The translations under genes and the position numbers were made by a program. DNA of 14,909 nucleotides from Sedimenticola sp. (GTDB lineage: Bacteria > Pseudomonadota > Gammaproteobacteria > Chromatiales > Chromatiaceae): positions 1-14,909 of the forward strand of contig JAUXBK010000038.1 in assembly GCA_030619405.1 (NCBI GenBank), in the 5' to 3' direction. Of this stretch, positions 1-7,109 are shown one piece after another. The notes under the pieces are model-generated. The model did no database searches. It saw only the letters and a program-made list of their open reading frames with translations, and was not told the origin of the DNA. Each line of letters starts with the position of its first letter. Within the stretch, counting starts at the first letter, position 1.

Positions 1-20
1 ATGCCTCCGTCTTCTGCGTT

Positions 21-61
21 GTGCCAAGGGTTACATACAACGAGTATGCGCCCCTTGGCAC
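21..61. repeat. Compound hairpin repeat downstream of lptG
   Basis: A 10-bp perfect inverted repeat (gtgccaaggg at 21-30, cccttggcac at 52-61) encloses a second 5-bp stem (catac 34-38, gtatg 44-48) with a 5-base loop. Together they can fold into one long hairpin with a small internal bulge. It lies about 60 bp beyond the lptG stop codon. There is no T-run on either side, so it is not a classic intrinsic terminator, though it could stabilise the 3' end of the lptFG transcript. The surrounding roughly 100 bases look like a structured intergenic repeat, but family membership is an inference that needs a genome-wide search. Confidence 0.5.
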
Positions 62-123
62 GCCTTGAATACGAAGCCCTATCCGGCGCAATTCTGGCAT
101 ATTAATTTCTTCCGGTTGCCTGA

Positions 124-1197
124 TCACCAGCGCATGCGGGAGAACAGTACGCCACCGGCCGACACCAGCAGCACCAGCGGCACCAGGGCGACCAGCAACG
201 GGGGAAACCCCAGCAGCATCCCGCTGGTGTAAATGATCCGGGTGCCCAGGTAAAACAGGATACCGGCAACGGCGCCCGCCGTGACACGGCGTGCGAACGC
301 CTGATTACGCCGGGGATCCGCCCCAAAACAGGCCGGGATCGCCAGCAAGGCCATGATGCCGGCGGCCAGCGGCCGGGTGATCCGCTGCCAGAAGGCCAGC
401 TGAAAGCGTCCGGCACGCTGCCCGGTGGCTTGCAGATGAGCGGCATAACGATAGAGGCCGGTAACGGACATGGCGGCGGTGGAGAAAGAGAGCAGCGGAA
501 GTTCATCCCTGGACCAGAAATCTCCCATCTCGAGCCGTTCCTGGTGTCGGGTAACCAGCCGGCCATCGAGCAATTGCTTCCGCCACACGTCGATCAGTGT
601 CCACTCCCTGCTTCCCTTTACCTCTGCGTGGCTGGCGTGGATGGAGAGCCTTAGTCTCCCGTCCGGCTCGAACTGGTAGAGGTCGATACCCTCCGGTATG
701 TAACCGTCGCGCAACCCTCGCACGTTGAAAAAACGCCGCCGGTCGTTCGACCAGAGTCCTCGGCCTGCCAGCAGATTCCCGCTGCCGTTGCGGGCCAGCA
801 TCCGCTGGGTCTCCGCCCGCAGATAGAGCGGAGCGGAGACGTACTCGGAGGAGAGCCCCAGCGACAGCACCAGCAGCGCGGCCGCCATGGCAACCGACCG
901 GGTGAAGCGGGCGGGTGTCACACCGGCCGCCTGCATCGCCATCAGTTCATTGTTCCTGGCCATGGATGCCAGGGCGATCAGGCTGCCCAGCAGGGCAATG
1001 ACCGGTGCAAGATCCAGCGCCCGCCGGGGCACGGTAAGCAGGACGAACATCAGCGCATCCGTTACCTGGTAGCTGTTGTCGACATGGTCCAGCTCCACCA
1101 CCAGGGCGAACAGGCTGAACACGGAGACCACCACCAGCAGCACCAGCACCCACCCCTTCATCAGAGCAGCAGCAACATAACGGTCCAGGCGACTCAT
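124..1197 (-). CDS. lptG: LptG, LPS export ABC permease
   Basis: One of the two inner-membrane subunits of the LptB2FG transporter, which extracts lipopolysaccharide from the inner membrane and passes it to LptC/LptA. The 357-residue protein is of normal length. It has the LptF/LptG layout: three hydrophobic segments at roughly residues 14-36, 55-78 and 99-118, a long polar periplasmic domain, and three C-terminal membrane segments at roughly 270-290, 303-322 and 328-350. The N-terminal 'SRLDRYVAAALMKG' matches the cytoplasmic entry of this family. The gene follows lptF with a single base between stop and start, so the two are probably co-transcribed and translationally coupled. It is called LptG rather than LptF because it is the second gene of the pair, the usual order. 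Confidence 0.9.
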   Translation of the reverse strand: MSRLDRYVAAALMKGWVLVLLVVVSVFSLFALVVELDHVDNSYQVTDALMFVLLTVPRRALDLAPVIALLGSLIALASMARNNELMAMQAAGVTPARFTRSVAMAAALLVLSLGLSSEYVSAPLYLRAETQRMLARNGSGNLLAGRGLWSNDRRRFFNVRGLRDGYIPEGIDLYQFEPDGRLRLSIHASHAEVKGSREWTLIDVWRKQLLDGRLVTRHQERLEMGDFWSRDELPLLSFSTAAMSVTGLYRYAAHLQATGQRAGRFQLAFWQRITRPLAAGIMALLAIPACFGADPRRNQAFARRVTAGAVAGILFYLGTRIIYTSGMLLGFPPLLVALVPLVLLVSAGGVLFSRMRW

Positions 1198-1198
1198 A

Positions 1199-2263
1199 TC
1201 AGCCGAACCGGTTCCAGCGAGGCGCAGAGAGCAGAACCATCAGCAGGAGCAGGAGAAACAGGTATGCCCACCAGATACCGGGGACCGGCCCGACAAACCC
1301 CTGCTCCACCAGATTACGCGCCAGCAACGCCAGATTGAACAGCAATACGTAGATCGATATTGCAATGAAATAGCCCCCGAAACGGCTGCGCCTGGGGGTA
1401 TGTCGGCTCAAAGGCACGGCCAGGGCCGCCAGCAGCAGCGTGGCCAGGGGCGTCGACAGTCGCCATTGAAATTCTGCAACGTCCCTGCGCCTCTCCGACC
1501 GGGCCAGCCGGAATATCGGTTCGGCCTTGCGTTTGTAACCGGTGTCAGCGGGTGTGCGCTCCAGGTTGATAGCCAGCCGATTGAATCGGAGCAGGGAATC
1601 TTTGTCACCCTCCCTGTCCAACAGGTACGAGTATCCGTCATGGAAACTCATCACCAGTCCCGTACCTGTTTCAGAGCGGAACAGCCGCGCCTCTCTGGCA
1701 TAGATCACATTGGCTCCGTCACTCCGATCCCTTTGCATGAAGAGATCGAACAGCCTCCCTTCCACGGCGACCACACGCTGCGCAAACAACACATAACTCC
1801 CGTTTTGTAACTCCAGGAACCGGCGCGCCTCCAGCCTGCCGATATCGAGCGCCGCCACCGCATCCGCCTCAATCCTGTAGCTCTCCCGGTAGGCCCAGGG
1901 TCGCCCGAACAGGGAGATCAGGCCAACCAATAGCGCAATGAAAAATGCAACCTTGAGAACCGCGGTCAAAATACGCAGTTCACTGATGCCCGTCGCATGC
2001 AGGGCCACCATCTCGGAATCACCCACCAGCCTCCCCATGGCAGAGAGAACGGAGAGATAGAGTGCTGTTGGAAGAATTATCTCCAGACTCACGATGGATT
2101 TCAGGAAAATCAACTGCAGTGCCGTCGTCAGCGGCAACAGCCCCTTCTCCACCTCCGCCAGCTGCATGATCGAGCTGTAACCAACGAACACGATGAACAG
2201 CAGTCCGGTGCCAACGGCAAACGGCCGGGCTATCTCCGCGGCGATGTAACGATCGATGATCAA
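1199..2263 (-). CDS. lptF: LptF, LPS export ABC permease
   Basis: Partner of LptG in the LptB2FG lipopolysaccharide exporter. It has 354 residues, normal for the family. The N-terminus 'MIIDRYIAAEIARPF' is typical, followed by membrane segments near residues 14-34, 53-73 and 101-122, a periplasmic beta-rich domain, and C-terminal membrane segments near 268-286, 300-318 and 330-347. The start is supported by a strong ribosome-binding site (aggag on the minus strand, about 8 bases upstream). The end of an inverted-repeat cassette lies only about 54 bp upstream of the start codon, so the native promoter region may have been altered by that insertion. The plus-strand glycan operon begins about 420 bp away, divergently oriented. 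Confidence 0.92.
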   Translation of the reverse strand: MIIDRYIAAEIARPFAVGTGLLFIVFVGYSSIMQLAEVEKGLLPLTTALQLIFLKSIVSLEIILPTALYLSVLSAMGRLVGDSEMVALHATGISELRILTAVLKVAFFIALLVGLISLFGRPWAYRESYRIEADAVAALDIGRLEARRFLELQNGSYVLFAQRVVAVEGRLFDLFMQRDRSDGANVIYAREARLFRSETGTGLVMSFHDGYSYLLDREGDKDSLLRFNRLAINLERTPADTGYKRKAEPIFRLARSERRRDVAEFQWRLSTPLATLLLAALAVPLSRHTPRRSRFGGYFIAISIYVLLFNLALLARNLVEQGFVGPVPGIWWAYLFLLLLLMVLLSAPRWNRFG

Positions 2264-2316
2264 GGTGGCTCCTGATGTCCAGAATGTAGTAACCGTTCAC
2301 GGGATCATAAAGAGAT

Positions 2317-2487
2317 TTAGCCGCGGATTAACGCGGATCAAACACGGATTGATTTGAGAACACAAACCTTTTGAACTCTACGTATTGAGTACCGAAACTG
2401 ATTGTCTGCTCGACCTTCACTCCAATATCCTTCGCGTATCAAAACCATCACTGTATCCGTGTCTGATCCGCGTTAATCCGCGGCTAA
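2317..2487. mobile_element. Inverted-repeat cassette, copy 1 (GxxExxY relic)
   Basis: The 32-base ends (2317-2348 and 2456-2487) are inverted copies of each other with a single mismatch, both built on the core gcggattaacgcggat. They bracket about 107 bases that contain the two ends of a broken GxxExxY-family gene on the minus strand. The same architecture recurs at 4609-4810. No transposase is encoded, so this would be a non-autonomous element or the remains of one. No clear target-site duplication is visible. It fills much of the gene-free stretch between lptF and the neuB-like gene. Confidence 0.65.
2328..2448 (-). pseudogene. GxxExxY-family protein remnant, internally deleted
   Basis: On the minus strand a start codon at 2448 opens with MVLIRE. 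After a frame change, another frame reads ISFGTQYVEFKRFVFSNQ and ends SVFDPR-stop at 2328. The latter resembles the conserved C-terminus of GxxExxY proteins (PDDEXK_3-like, function unknown), where a phrase like 'LINFGAPKLEFKRFV' precedes the stop. Intact members are about 120-130 residues. Here only some 40 codons remain and the total (121 bases) is not a multiple of three, so the middle, including the GxxExxY motif, has been deleted. The stop codon lies inside the terminal repeat. Family assignment is from remembered consensus, not a search. Confidence 0.55.
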
Positions 2488-2500
2488 TTTTTTTATCTTA

Positions 2501-2549
2501 TTCTAGCTTCTAGCTTCTAGCTTCTATTTTCTAACTTCTGTCTTCTTCC
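2501..2549. repeat. Decaying TTCTAGC heptamer tandem array
   Basis: Seven consecutive 7-base units start at 2501: three exact ttctagc copies, then ttctatt, ttctaac, ttctgtc and ttcttcc. The similarity fades in one direction, as expected of an old array with a homogeneous core. It begins 14 bases after the end of the inverted-repeat cassette and is pyrimidine-rich on the plus strand. It is far too short-period for a CRISPR array. Confidence 0.75.
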
Positions 2550-2681
2550 TTTTTCCACCATAACAAGTCCCATACCTCACTGACACTAGACATCCGGGGT
2601 TGATTCACAAAGCGAATATTCGACGCTATCCTGCGCCGCATTCACCGTATCAACGGTTGGGCTGCAAGAGAGATCCAATTT
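2550..2681 (+). promoter_or_regulatory. Leader of the glycan operon
   Basis: This gene-free stretch precedes the first gene of the plus-strand operon, so it probably contains the operon promoter. A 10-bp palindrome cgaatattcg lies at 2613-2622, with a ttgatt (2600-2605) that could serve as a -35 box. The matching -10 region is poor, so the promoter itself is not identified. An agagag at 2667-2672 lies 9 bases before the first start codon and is the likely ribosome-binding site. Confidence 0.25.
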
Positions 2682-3776
2682 ATGCGAAGGCTTGTGATCG
2701 ATGGAAAAACCATTCATGACAACGGTAGCTGCTATGTGATTGCCGAGATCGGGCATAATCATCAGGGGAGTCTCGAGACGGCCAAACAGATGTTTCTGGC
2801 GGCTAGAGAGTCTGGTGCGAATGCGGTAAAGCTGCAGAAAAGGGACAACAGGGAACTGTTCACCCGTGCCGCTTACGACAAACCATACGACAACCCCAAC
2901 AGCTATGGAGAAACTTACGGCGAGCATCGTGAGTTTCTCGAGTTCGGCTGGGAAGAGTACCGGGAGCTGCTGGAGTATGCGAACGAAATCGGCGTCACCA
3001 TGCTGGCGACCGCTTTCGATTTCTCCAGTGCGGACTTTCTTCAACGGCTGGGTATTCCGGCATTCAAGGTGGCGTCTGGCGACCTCAGGAACATCCCCCT
3101 GCTGACCCACATCGCCGCGCTCGGAAAACCGATGATCATCAGTACCGGCGGCGCCACTATGGACGACGTAAACCGCGCCTATGATGCGATCATGCCGATC
3201 AACCAGCAACTCTGTGTCCTGCAGTGCACTGCAGGTTATCCCGCCGCTTTCGATGAACTTAACCTGCAGGTGATCCCATCCTATCGGCAACGGTTTCCCA
3301 GAATAACCGTTGGCCTCTCGTCACATGACAACGGCATAGCGATGGCCGTTGCCGCTTATATGCTGGGTGCGCGGGTGATCGAGAAACACTTCACCTTGAA
3401 TCACACCTGGAAGGGAACCGACCATGCCTTTTCCCTGGAGCCCGAAGGATTCCGCAAGATGGTCCGCGATCTCGCCAGACTGGAGGTGGCCATTGGGGAC
3501 GGCGTCAAAAGGATCTACCCGTCGGAACAGACGCCTATCACAAAAATGGGCAAGAAACTGGTGGCCGTCCGTGACCTGCCTCCCGGATACACCCTTCGAC
3601 GCGCGGATATCGCAGTCAAATCCCCAGGTGATGGTTTGCAGCCTTACGAGATGGACAAGGTCATCGGCCGAGTCACCCGTCAGGCGATGAAACAGGACCA
3701 GGATATCAGCTACGAATTACTGAACGGCACCGAGCAGTGGCCCCATGATGAAAAACTTGTTCAGTTTGGAGGGTGA
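2682..3776 (+). CDS. NeuB-family ulosonic acid synthase
   Basis: Expected to condense phosphoenolpyruvate with an aldose or aldose phosphate to give a 3-deoxy-2-ulosonic acid, in the cytoplasm. The 364-residue protein has the NeuB barrel at about residues 18-285, with AEIGHNHQGS at 21-30, a KLQKRD strand, TAGYPA, SSHDNGIAMAVAAYMLGA and the hallmark IEKHFTL. A C-terminal SAF/antifreeze-like domain follows, with VAVRDLPPGYTLRRADI and the 'SPGDGLQPYEMDKVIG' signature. The GETYGEHREFLEF stretch marks a subfamily distinct from textbook sialic acid synthases. First gene of the operon; it overlaps the SDR gene by 32 bases. The substrate cannot be read from sequence: no NeuC-type epimerase and no legionaminic or pseudaminic precursor genes are nearby, so neuB is not assigned as a symbol. 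Confidence 0.88.
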   Translation: MRRLVIDGKTIHDNGSCYVIAEIGHNHQGSLETAKQMFLAARESGANAVKLQKRDNRELFTRAAYDKPYDNPNSYGETYGEHREFLEFGWEEYRELLEYANEIGVTMLATAFDFSSADFLQRLGIPAFKVASGDLRNIPLLTHIAALGKPMIISTGGATMDDVNRAYDAIMPINQQLCVLQCTAGYPAAFDELNLQVIPSYRQRFPRITVGLSSHDNGIAMAVAAYMLGARVIEKHFTLNHTWKGTDHAFSLEPEGFRKMVRDLARLEVAIGDGVKRIYPSEQTPITKMGKKLVAVRDLPPGYTLRRADIAVKSPGDGLQPYEMDKVIGRVTRQAMKQDQDISYELLNGTEQWPHDEKLVQFGG

Positions 3777-4560
3777 AACCGCAGTCGTCACCGGAGCCCT
3801 GGGAAAACTGGGACCGGTCTGGATCGAGGCCCTGCTCGATGCAGGTGCCTCGGTGTTCGCCATCGATCTTCCGGCCACCCGGTTATCCGAGCCGTTTCGT
3901 AAACTGGAATCACTTCACGGGAAAATGCGCCTCACCCTCGGCCGAGCCGATGTAACGGACCGGGAGAGCATGGAGATTGCCTGCCGGGCGTGCATCGAGC
4001 ATTACGGTGTGCCCGGAATCCTGGTCAACAATGCCGGCATCGACTCCCCCCCTGGCAGTAACGGAGCGGGCCATCGGCTCGAACAGATACCGTTTGCGGC
4101 GGGCCGGGAGATACTGGAGGTGAACACCCTTGGGATGTTCCTCACCACCCAGATTTTCGGCACGCCCATGCTGTCCACGGGAAAGGGGTCGATCATCAAC
4201 ATCGGCTCACTGTATGCCGGTGTCTCGCCGGACGGGCGGTTCTACGATCACATCGAGAGCGACCCCCCTTTTCTCAAGCCGCCGATGTACGGAGCATCGA
4301 AGGCAGCGGTAGTCAATCTGACCCGTTACCTGGCCACGCTCTGGGCGAGTCGCGGCGTGCGTGTCAATACCCTCTCTCCCGGGGGGGTGCTCGGCGGGCA
4401 GGACAGCGCGTTCAAGCGCAAATTCTGCGAGCGGGTGCCCATGGGCAGGATGGCGGTCGCTGAAGACCTGTTCGGGCCGCTGCTGTTTCTGGCGTCCAGC
4501 GCATCCGCCTATCTGACCGGAACCGAACTGGTCGTGGACGGCGGCTTTACCGCCTGGTGA
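3745..4560 (+). CDS. SDR-family oxidoreductase
   Basis: A 271-residue classical short-chain dehydrogenase/reductase, probably NAD(P)-dependent and acting on a sugar or sugar-derived intermediate. The cofactor loop is VTGALGKLG near residues 15-23; one glycine of the usual TGxxxGxG spacing is replaced by lysine. NNAGID follows near 91-96. The catalytic serine is in IINIGSLYAG, and Tyr/Lys are in MYGASKAAV. The C-terminus ends LTGTELVVDGGFTAW, standard for the fold. The long insert between the Ser and the YxxxK motif resembles SDRs found in nonulosonic acid clusters such as PtmA. It starts within the end of the NeuB-family gene, implying translational coupling; ATG codons at 3745 and 3748 are both possible. 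The exact substrate is unknown. Confidence 0.85.
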   Translation: MMKNLFSLEGETAVVTGALGKLGPVWIEALLDAGASVFAIDLPATRLSEPFRKLESLHGKMRLTLGRADVTDRESMEIACRACIEHYGVPGILVNNAGIDSPPGSNGAGHRLEQIPFAAGREILEVNTLGMFLTTQIFGTPMLSTGKGSIINIGSLYAGVSPDGRFYDHIESDPPFLKPPMYGASKAAVVNLTRYLATLWASRGVRVNTLSPGGVLGGQDSAFKRKFCERVPMGRMAVAEDLFGPLLFLASSASAYLTGTELVVDGGFTAW

Positions 4561-4608
4561 GAAATGCTGGAGAAAGAACCACGGTGTGCGTTCACGAACA
4601 AAACAATC

Positions 4609-4810
4609 GCCACGGATTGACGCGGATTAAACACGGATACTGTTATGGCTTTAATACGAGAAAGCATCACGAAATCCGTTATTGAGGCAGTTTTTGAAAG
4701 CTGCCCGGGACGAAGATCGGGTTGCCAATCAACTTCGGTGCCCGGAAAGCAGCGTTTAAAAGACTTATGTCATCAAATCAATCCGTATTTTATCTGCGTT
4801 AATCCGCGGC
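4609..4810. mobile_element. Inverted-repeat cassette, copy 2 (GxxExxY relic)
   Basis: The terminal segments 4609-4638 and 4781-4810 are inverted copies matching at 25 of 30 positions. They share the gcggattaacgcggat core with the cassette at 2317-2487. The interior carries the two ends of a GxxExxY-type gene, here on the plus strand. The cassette occupies most of the 294-base gap between the SDR and aldehyde dehydrogenase genes, the largest break in the operon. The greater divergence of its ends suggests it is older than copy 1, or arrived independently. The 44 bases after it, up to the aldehyde dehydrogenase start, contain nothing else recognisable. Confidence 0.6.
4645..4802 (+). pseudogene. 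GxxExxY-family protein remnant, internally deleted
   Basis: An ATG at 4645 opens with MALIRESITKSVIEAVFE, like the start of GxxExxY proteins ('..LTEKIIGAAIEVH..'). In a different frame, 4698-4802 reads KLPGTKIGLPINFGARKAAF and then KRLMSSNQSVFYLR-stop, matching the family C-terminus ('KVGLLINFGAPKLEFKRL'). The 158-base length is not a multiple of three, and the central two thirds, including the nuclease-like core and the GxxExxY motif, are missing. The frame-1 reading continues as a 65-codon ORF to 4842, but its second half is out-of-frame sequence and is unlikely to be a functional product. The start (M-A/V-LIRE) and end (SNQSVF) are shared with the relic at 2328-2448. Confidence 0.6.
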
Positions 4811-4854
4811 AAATAAACATGCTCCTTGCCCCCCCTGTGTAACGACTAAGAACT

Positions 4855-6327
4855 ATGACTGACAACCTGATACCCGAAGTCATCCCCAACTGGGTGAACG
4901 GCAGCGAGTGCCTGGCCGACAGTGGCGCTACCATCGACAAAATCTCACCCGTGGACGGCCGGCGTATCTGCGGGCTGGCGCGTTCTGGTGCGAACGACGT
5001 GAGAAAAGCAGTGGCAGCAGCTCGAGCCGCCCAACCGGCCTGGGCCGGGCTCACCCCGGTGGAGCGGGGTGAACTGCTCTACCGTATCACCCGGTTGATG
5101 CGCGAAGAGCAGAAGCAGATTGCCGGCATCATCGCGGCGGAGACCGGCATGGCCCTCAGCGCCGCACTGGGTGAGGCCGGTGCAGCCATTGCCCAGGGCG
5201 AATTCATGGCCGGCGAGGGACGCAGGCTCTACGGCCACAGCACCACCAGCGCGGTACAGGATAAATATGCAGTAACGGTACGCCAGCCGATCGGTGTTGC
5301 CGGTCTCATCATCGCGGCCAACACCCCGATCGCCAATATCGCCTGGAAGGTGTTCCCGGCGCTGATCTGCGGCAACGCCGCGGTGCTGAAGGCGGCCGAA
5401 GACACCCCGGCCACCGCCTGGTATTTCGGGGGTATCGCTCACCGGGCCGGATTACCAAAAGGTGTGCTGAACGTCATCCAGGGAGCGGGCGACGAAGCCG
5501 GTGCGGCCCTGGTGGAAAATCCGGAAGTGGGCGTCATAAGCTTTACCGGATCCACTGCCGTGGGGCGCCGCATCGCAGCCGTTGCCGGTGAACGGCTGGC
5601 AAGGGTCTCCCTGGAACTGGGAGGGAAGAACCCGCTGGTGGTGTGTGATGACGCAGACCTGGAGCGTGCAGTCGAATGGACGCTCCTCTCTGCCTTCAGT
5701 AACGCCGGCCAGCGCTGTGCGGCCGCCAGCCGCATCCTGGTCTTCGAAAGTGTCTACGACCGGTTTCGTGAACGGCTGATCAGGGGCGCTGAAGGGTTGA
5801 ACATCGGACCCAGTGACCAGGATGATTACGGCCCGGTGATCAACCGGCGGCAGCTGAAGAAGATGCTCGCCGTCGTGGAGCGGGCGAAGGGGAAAGGTGC
5901 GACCGTACTGACCGGCGGTCACCGTCTGACGGACGCGGCGCATGCCGCCGGCTGCTACCTCGCACCCACCGTGATCGAGGGGGCTGGCCCACAGGACGAG
6001 ATCTCCACCACCGAGCTGTTCGGCCCGGTCGCCTGCCTGTATCGGGTAGAGGGGTTCGCCGCGGCACTGCAACTGGCGAACGCATCTCCCTATGGCCTGA
6101 CCGCCTGCATCCATACCCGCAGCATTCACCGCGCCACCGAGTTCACCCAAAAGGTTCAGGCGGGTGTGGCCGTGATCAATGCCGGCACCTATGGCAGTGA
6201 GCCCCACATGCCATTCGGCGGTTTCAAGCAATCCGGTAATGGCACCCGGGAACCGGGCACCGAGGCACTGAGTGTCTACTCAGAGCTGAAGGCCATCTAC
6301 ACCAATATCGACAGGGGAGCGCTCTGA
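4855..6327 (+). CDS. NAD(P)-dependent aldehyde dehydrogenase
   Basis: Oxidises an aldehyde to a carboxylate through a thiohemiacetal on the catalytic cysteine. The 490 residues are typical for the ALDH superfamily. Visible catalytic set: Asn156 in AANTPIANIAWK (oxyanion hole), cofactor-site SFTGSTAVGRR from Ser229, general base Glu254 in LELGGKNP, and nucleophile Cys288 in NAGQRCAAASR. The C-terminal PFGGFKQSGNGTREPG signature is intact. The position inside the operon, one base of overlap with the cytidylyltransferase gene, argues for a role in making or modifying the glycan precursor, for example oxidising a sugar aldehyde to an acid. The substrate is not predictable. The ribosome-binding site before the start is weak, and the relic cassette just upstream may have cut it off from the upstream genes. 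Confidence 0.9.
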   Translation: MTDNLIPEVIPNWVNGSECLADSGATIDKISPVDGRRICGLARSGANDVRKAVAAARAAQPAWAGLTPVERGELLYRITRLMREEQKQIAGIIAAETGMALSAALGEAGAAIAQGEFMAGEGRRLYGHSTTSAVQDKYAVTVRQPIGVAGLIIAANTPIANIAWKVFPALICGNAAVLKAAEDTPATAWYFGGIAHRAGLPKGVLNVIQGAGDEAGAALVENPEVGVISFTGSTAVGRRIAAVAGERLARVSLELGGKNPLVVCDDADLERAVEWTLLSAFSNAGQRCAAASRILVFESVYDRFRERLIRGAEGLNIGPSDQDDYGPVINRRQLKKMLAVVERAKGKGATVLTGGHRLTDAAHAAGCYLAPTVIEGAGPQDEISTTELFGPVACLYRVEGFAAALQLANASPYGLTACIHTRSIHRATEFTQKVQAGVAVINAGTYGSEPHMPFGGFKQSGNGTREPGTEALSVYSELKAIYTNIDRGAL

Positions 6328-7109
6328 TGGGGCAGAAACAACCAGACATCGTTGCCCTTATTCCGGCCCGGTCCGGGTCGAAACGGGTACCGGGGAAGAA
6401 TATACGCAGGCTCTCCGGCCATCCACTGCTCGGGTACACCATCACCGCCGCCCTGAAGAGCGGGATATTCAGTGACGTCGTCGTGTCGACGGACTCCCCT
6501 CGCTACCGGGATATCGCTTTGTACTATGGGGCGGAAGTGCCTTCTCTGCGACCGGTACCATTGAGCGGTGACCGATCCCCCGACATCGACTGGGTCTTCC
6601 ATACCCTCCAGCAACTGCAGCGTGACGACCAAAACCCTGACTGTTTTTCCATTCTCCGCCCGACCAGCCCGTTCCGCAGCGCCGGAACGATCCGGCGGGC
6701 CTGGCAGCAATTTCTCTCCGCAGAGGGTATCGACTCGCTGCGGGCAGTAGAGAAGTGCAGGCAGCACCCGGGAAAGATGTGGGTGGTACAGGGAAACAGC
6801 ATGACCCCCCTGTTGCCATTCTCCTTCAGGGGTGGGCAACCCTGGCACTCCAGTCAGTACCCCTCCCTCCCGGAGGTGTACATCCAGAACGCCAGCCTGG
6901 AGATCGCCTGGAGCCGGGTGGTATTCGATCGAAACAACATTTCCGGCGAACGGCTGATGCCGTTTCTCACCACCGGACACGAAGGCTTCGACCTGAACAG
7001 CGAATACGACTGGGGCCTTGCGGAACGCCTTGCGGTAAGCGGTGCTGCCCAGCTTCCATCCATCTCCCTACCTCCCTACATTTCAGAAAGGTCCATCGAA
7101 CAATGTTAG
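6327..7109 (+). CDS. NeuA-type CMP-ulosonic acid cytidylyltransferase
   Basis: Activates a ulosonic acid with CTP to give the CMP-sugar donor and pyrophosphate, in the cytoplasm. The 260-residue protein begins IVALIPARSGSKRVPGKN, the nucleotide-binding motif (Arg15, Lys24, Asn25). It continues with GHPLLGYTITAAL, VVVSTDSPRYRDIA, and RPTSPFR at 111-117. Asp222 and Asp228 in DLNSEYDWGLAE are candidate metal ligands near the C-terminus. It is slightly longer than typical NeuA (about 220-230 residues) and lacks the fused phosphatase or esterase domains of some homologues; a separate KdsC-like phosphatase is encoded at the end of the operon. A good ribosome-binding site (aggggag at 6314-6320) precedes the start, which overlaps the preceding stop by one base. 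Confidence 0.9.
   Translation: MGQKQPDIVALIPARSGSKRVPGKNIRRLSGHPLLGYTITAALKSGIFSDVVVSTDSPRYRDIALYYGAEVPSLRPVPLSGDRSPDIDWVFHTLQQLQRDDQNPDCFSILRPTSPFRSAGTIRRAWQQFLSAEGIDSLRAVEKCRQHPGKMWVVQGNSMTPLLPFSFRGGQPWHSSQYPSLPEVYIQNASLEIAWSRVVFDRNNISGERLMPFLTTGHEGFDLNSEYDWGLAERLAVSGAAQLPSISLPPYISERSIEQC

Noticed and set aside
2501..2556. Heptamer array as a CRISPR array
   Set aside because: Units are 7 bp without spacers and no cas genes are present.
2600..2630. Sigma-70 promoter with ttgatt and a -10 near 2624 for the glycan operon
   Set aside because: No acceptable -10 box at proper spacing; only the leader as a whole is listed.
2586..3290. Long minus-strand ORF of 234 codons opposite the NeuB-family gene
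   Set aside because: It is antisense to a clearly conserved gene, has no recognisable domain, and is a by-product of GC-rich codon use.
4645..4842. 65-codon ORF as a real small gene
   Set aside because: Its first third looks like a GxxExxY N-terminus, but the rest is out of frame with the recognisable C-terminus; it is better explained as a deletion relic.
5452..6231. Long minus-strand ORF of 259 codons opposite the aldehyde dehydrogenase
   Set aside because: Shadow of a conserved gene whose catalytic motifs are all in the plus-strand frame; no domain visible.
6755..7102. In-frame N-terminal extension of the transketolase to a much earlier ATG (781 residues)
   Set aside because: The extension lies wholly inside the cytidylyltransferase gene, is low in transketolase character, and ATG 7103 has a ribosome-binding site and gives the normal family length.
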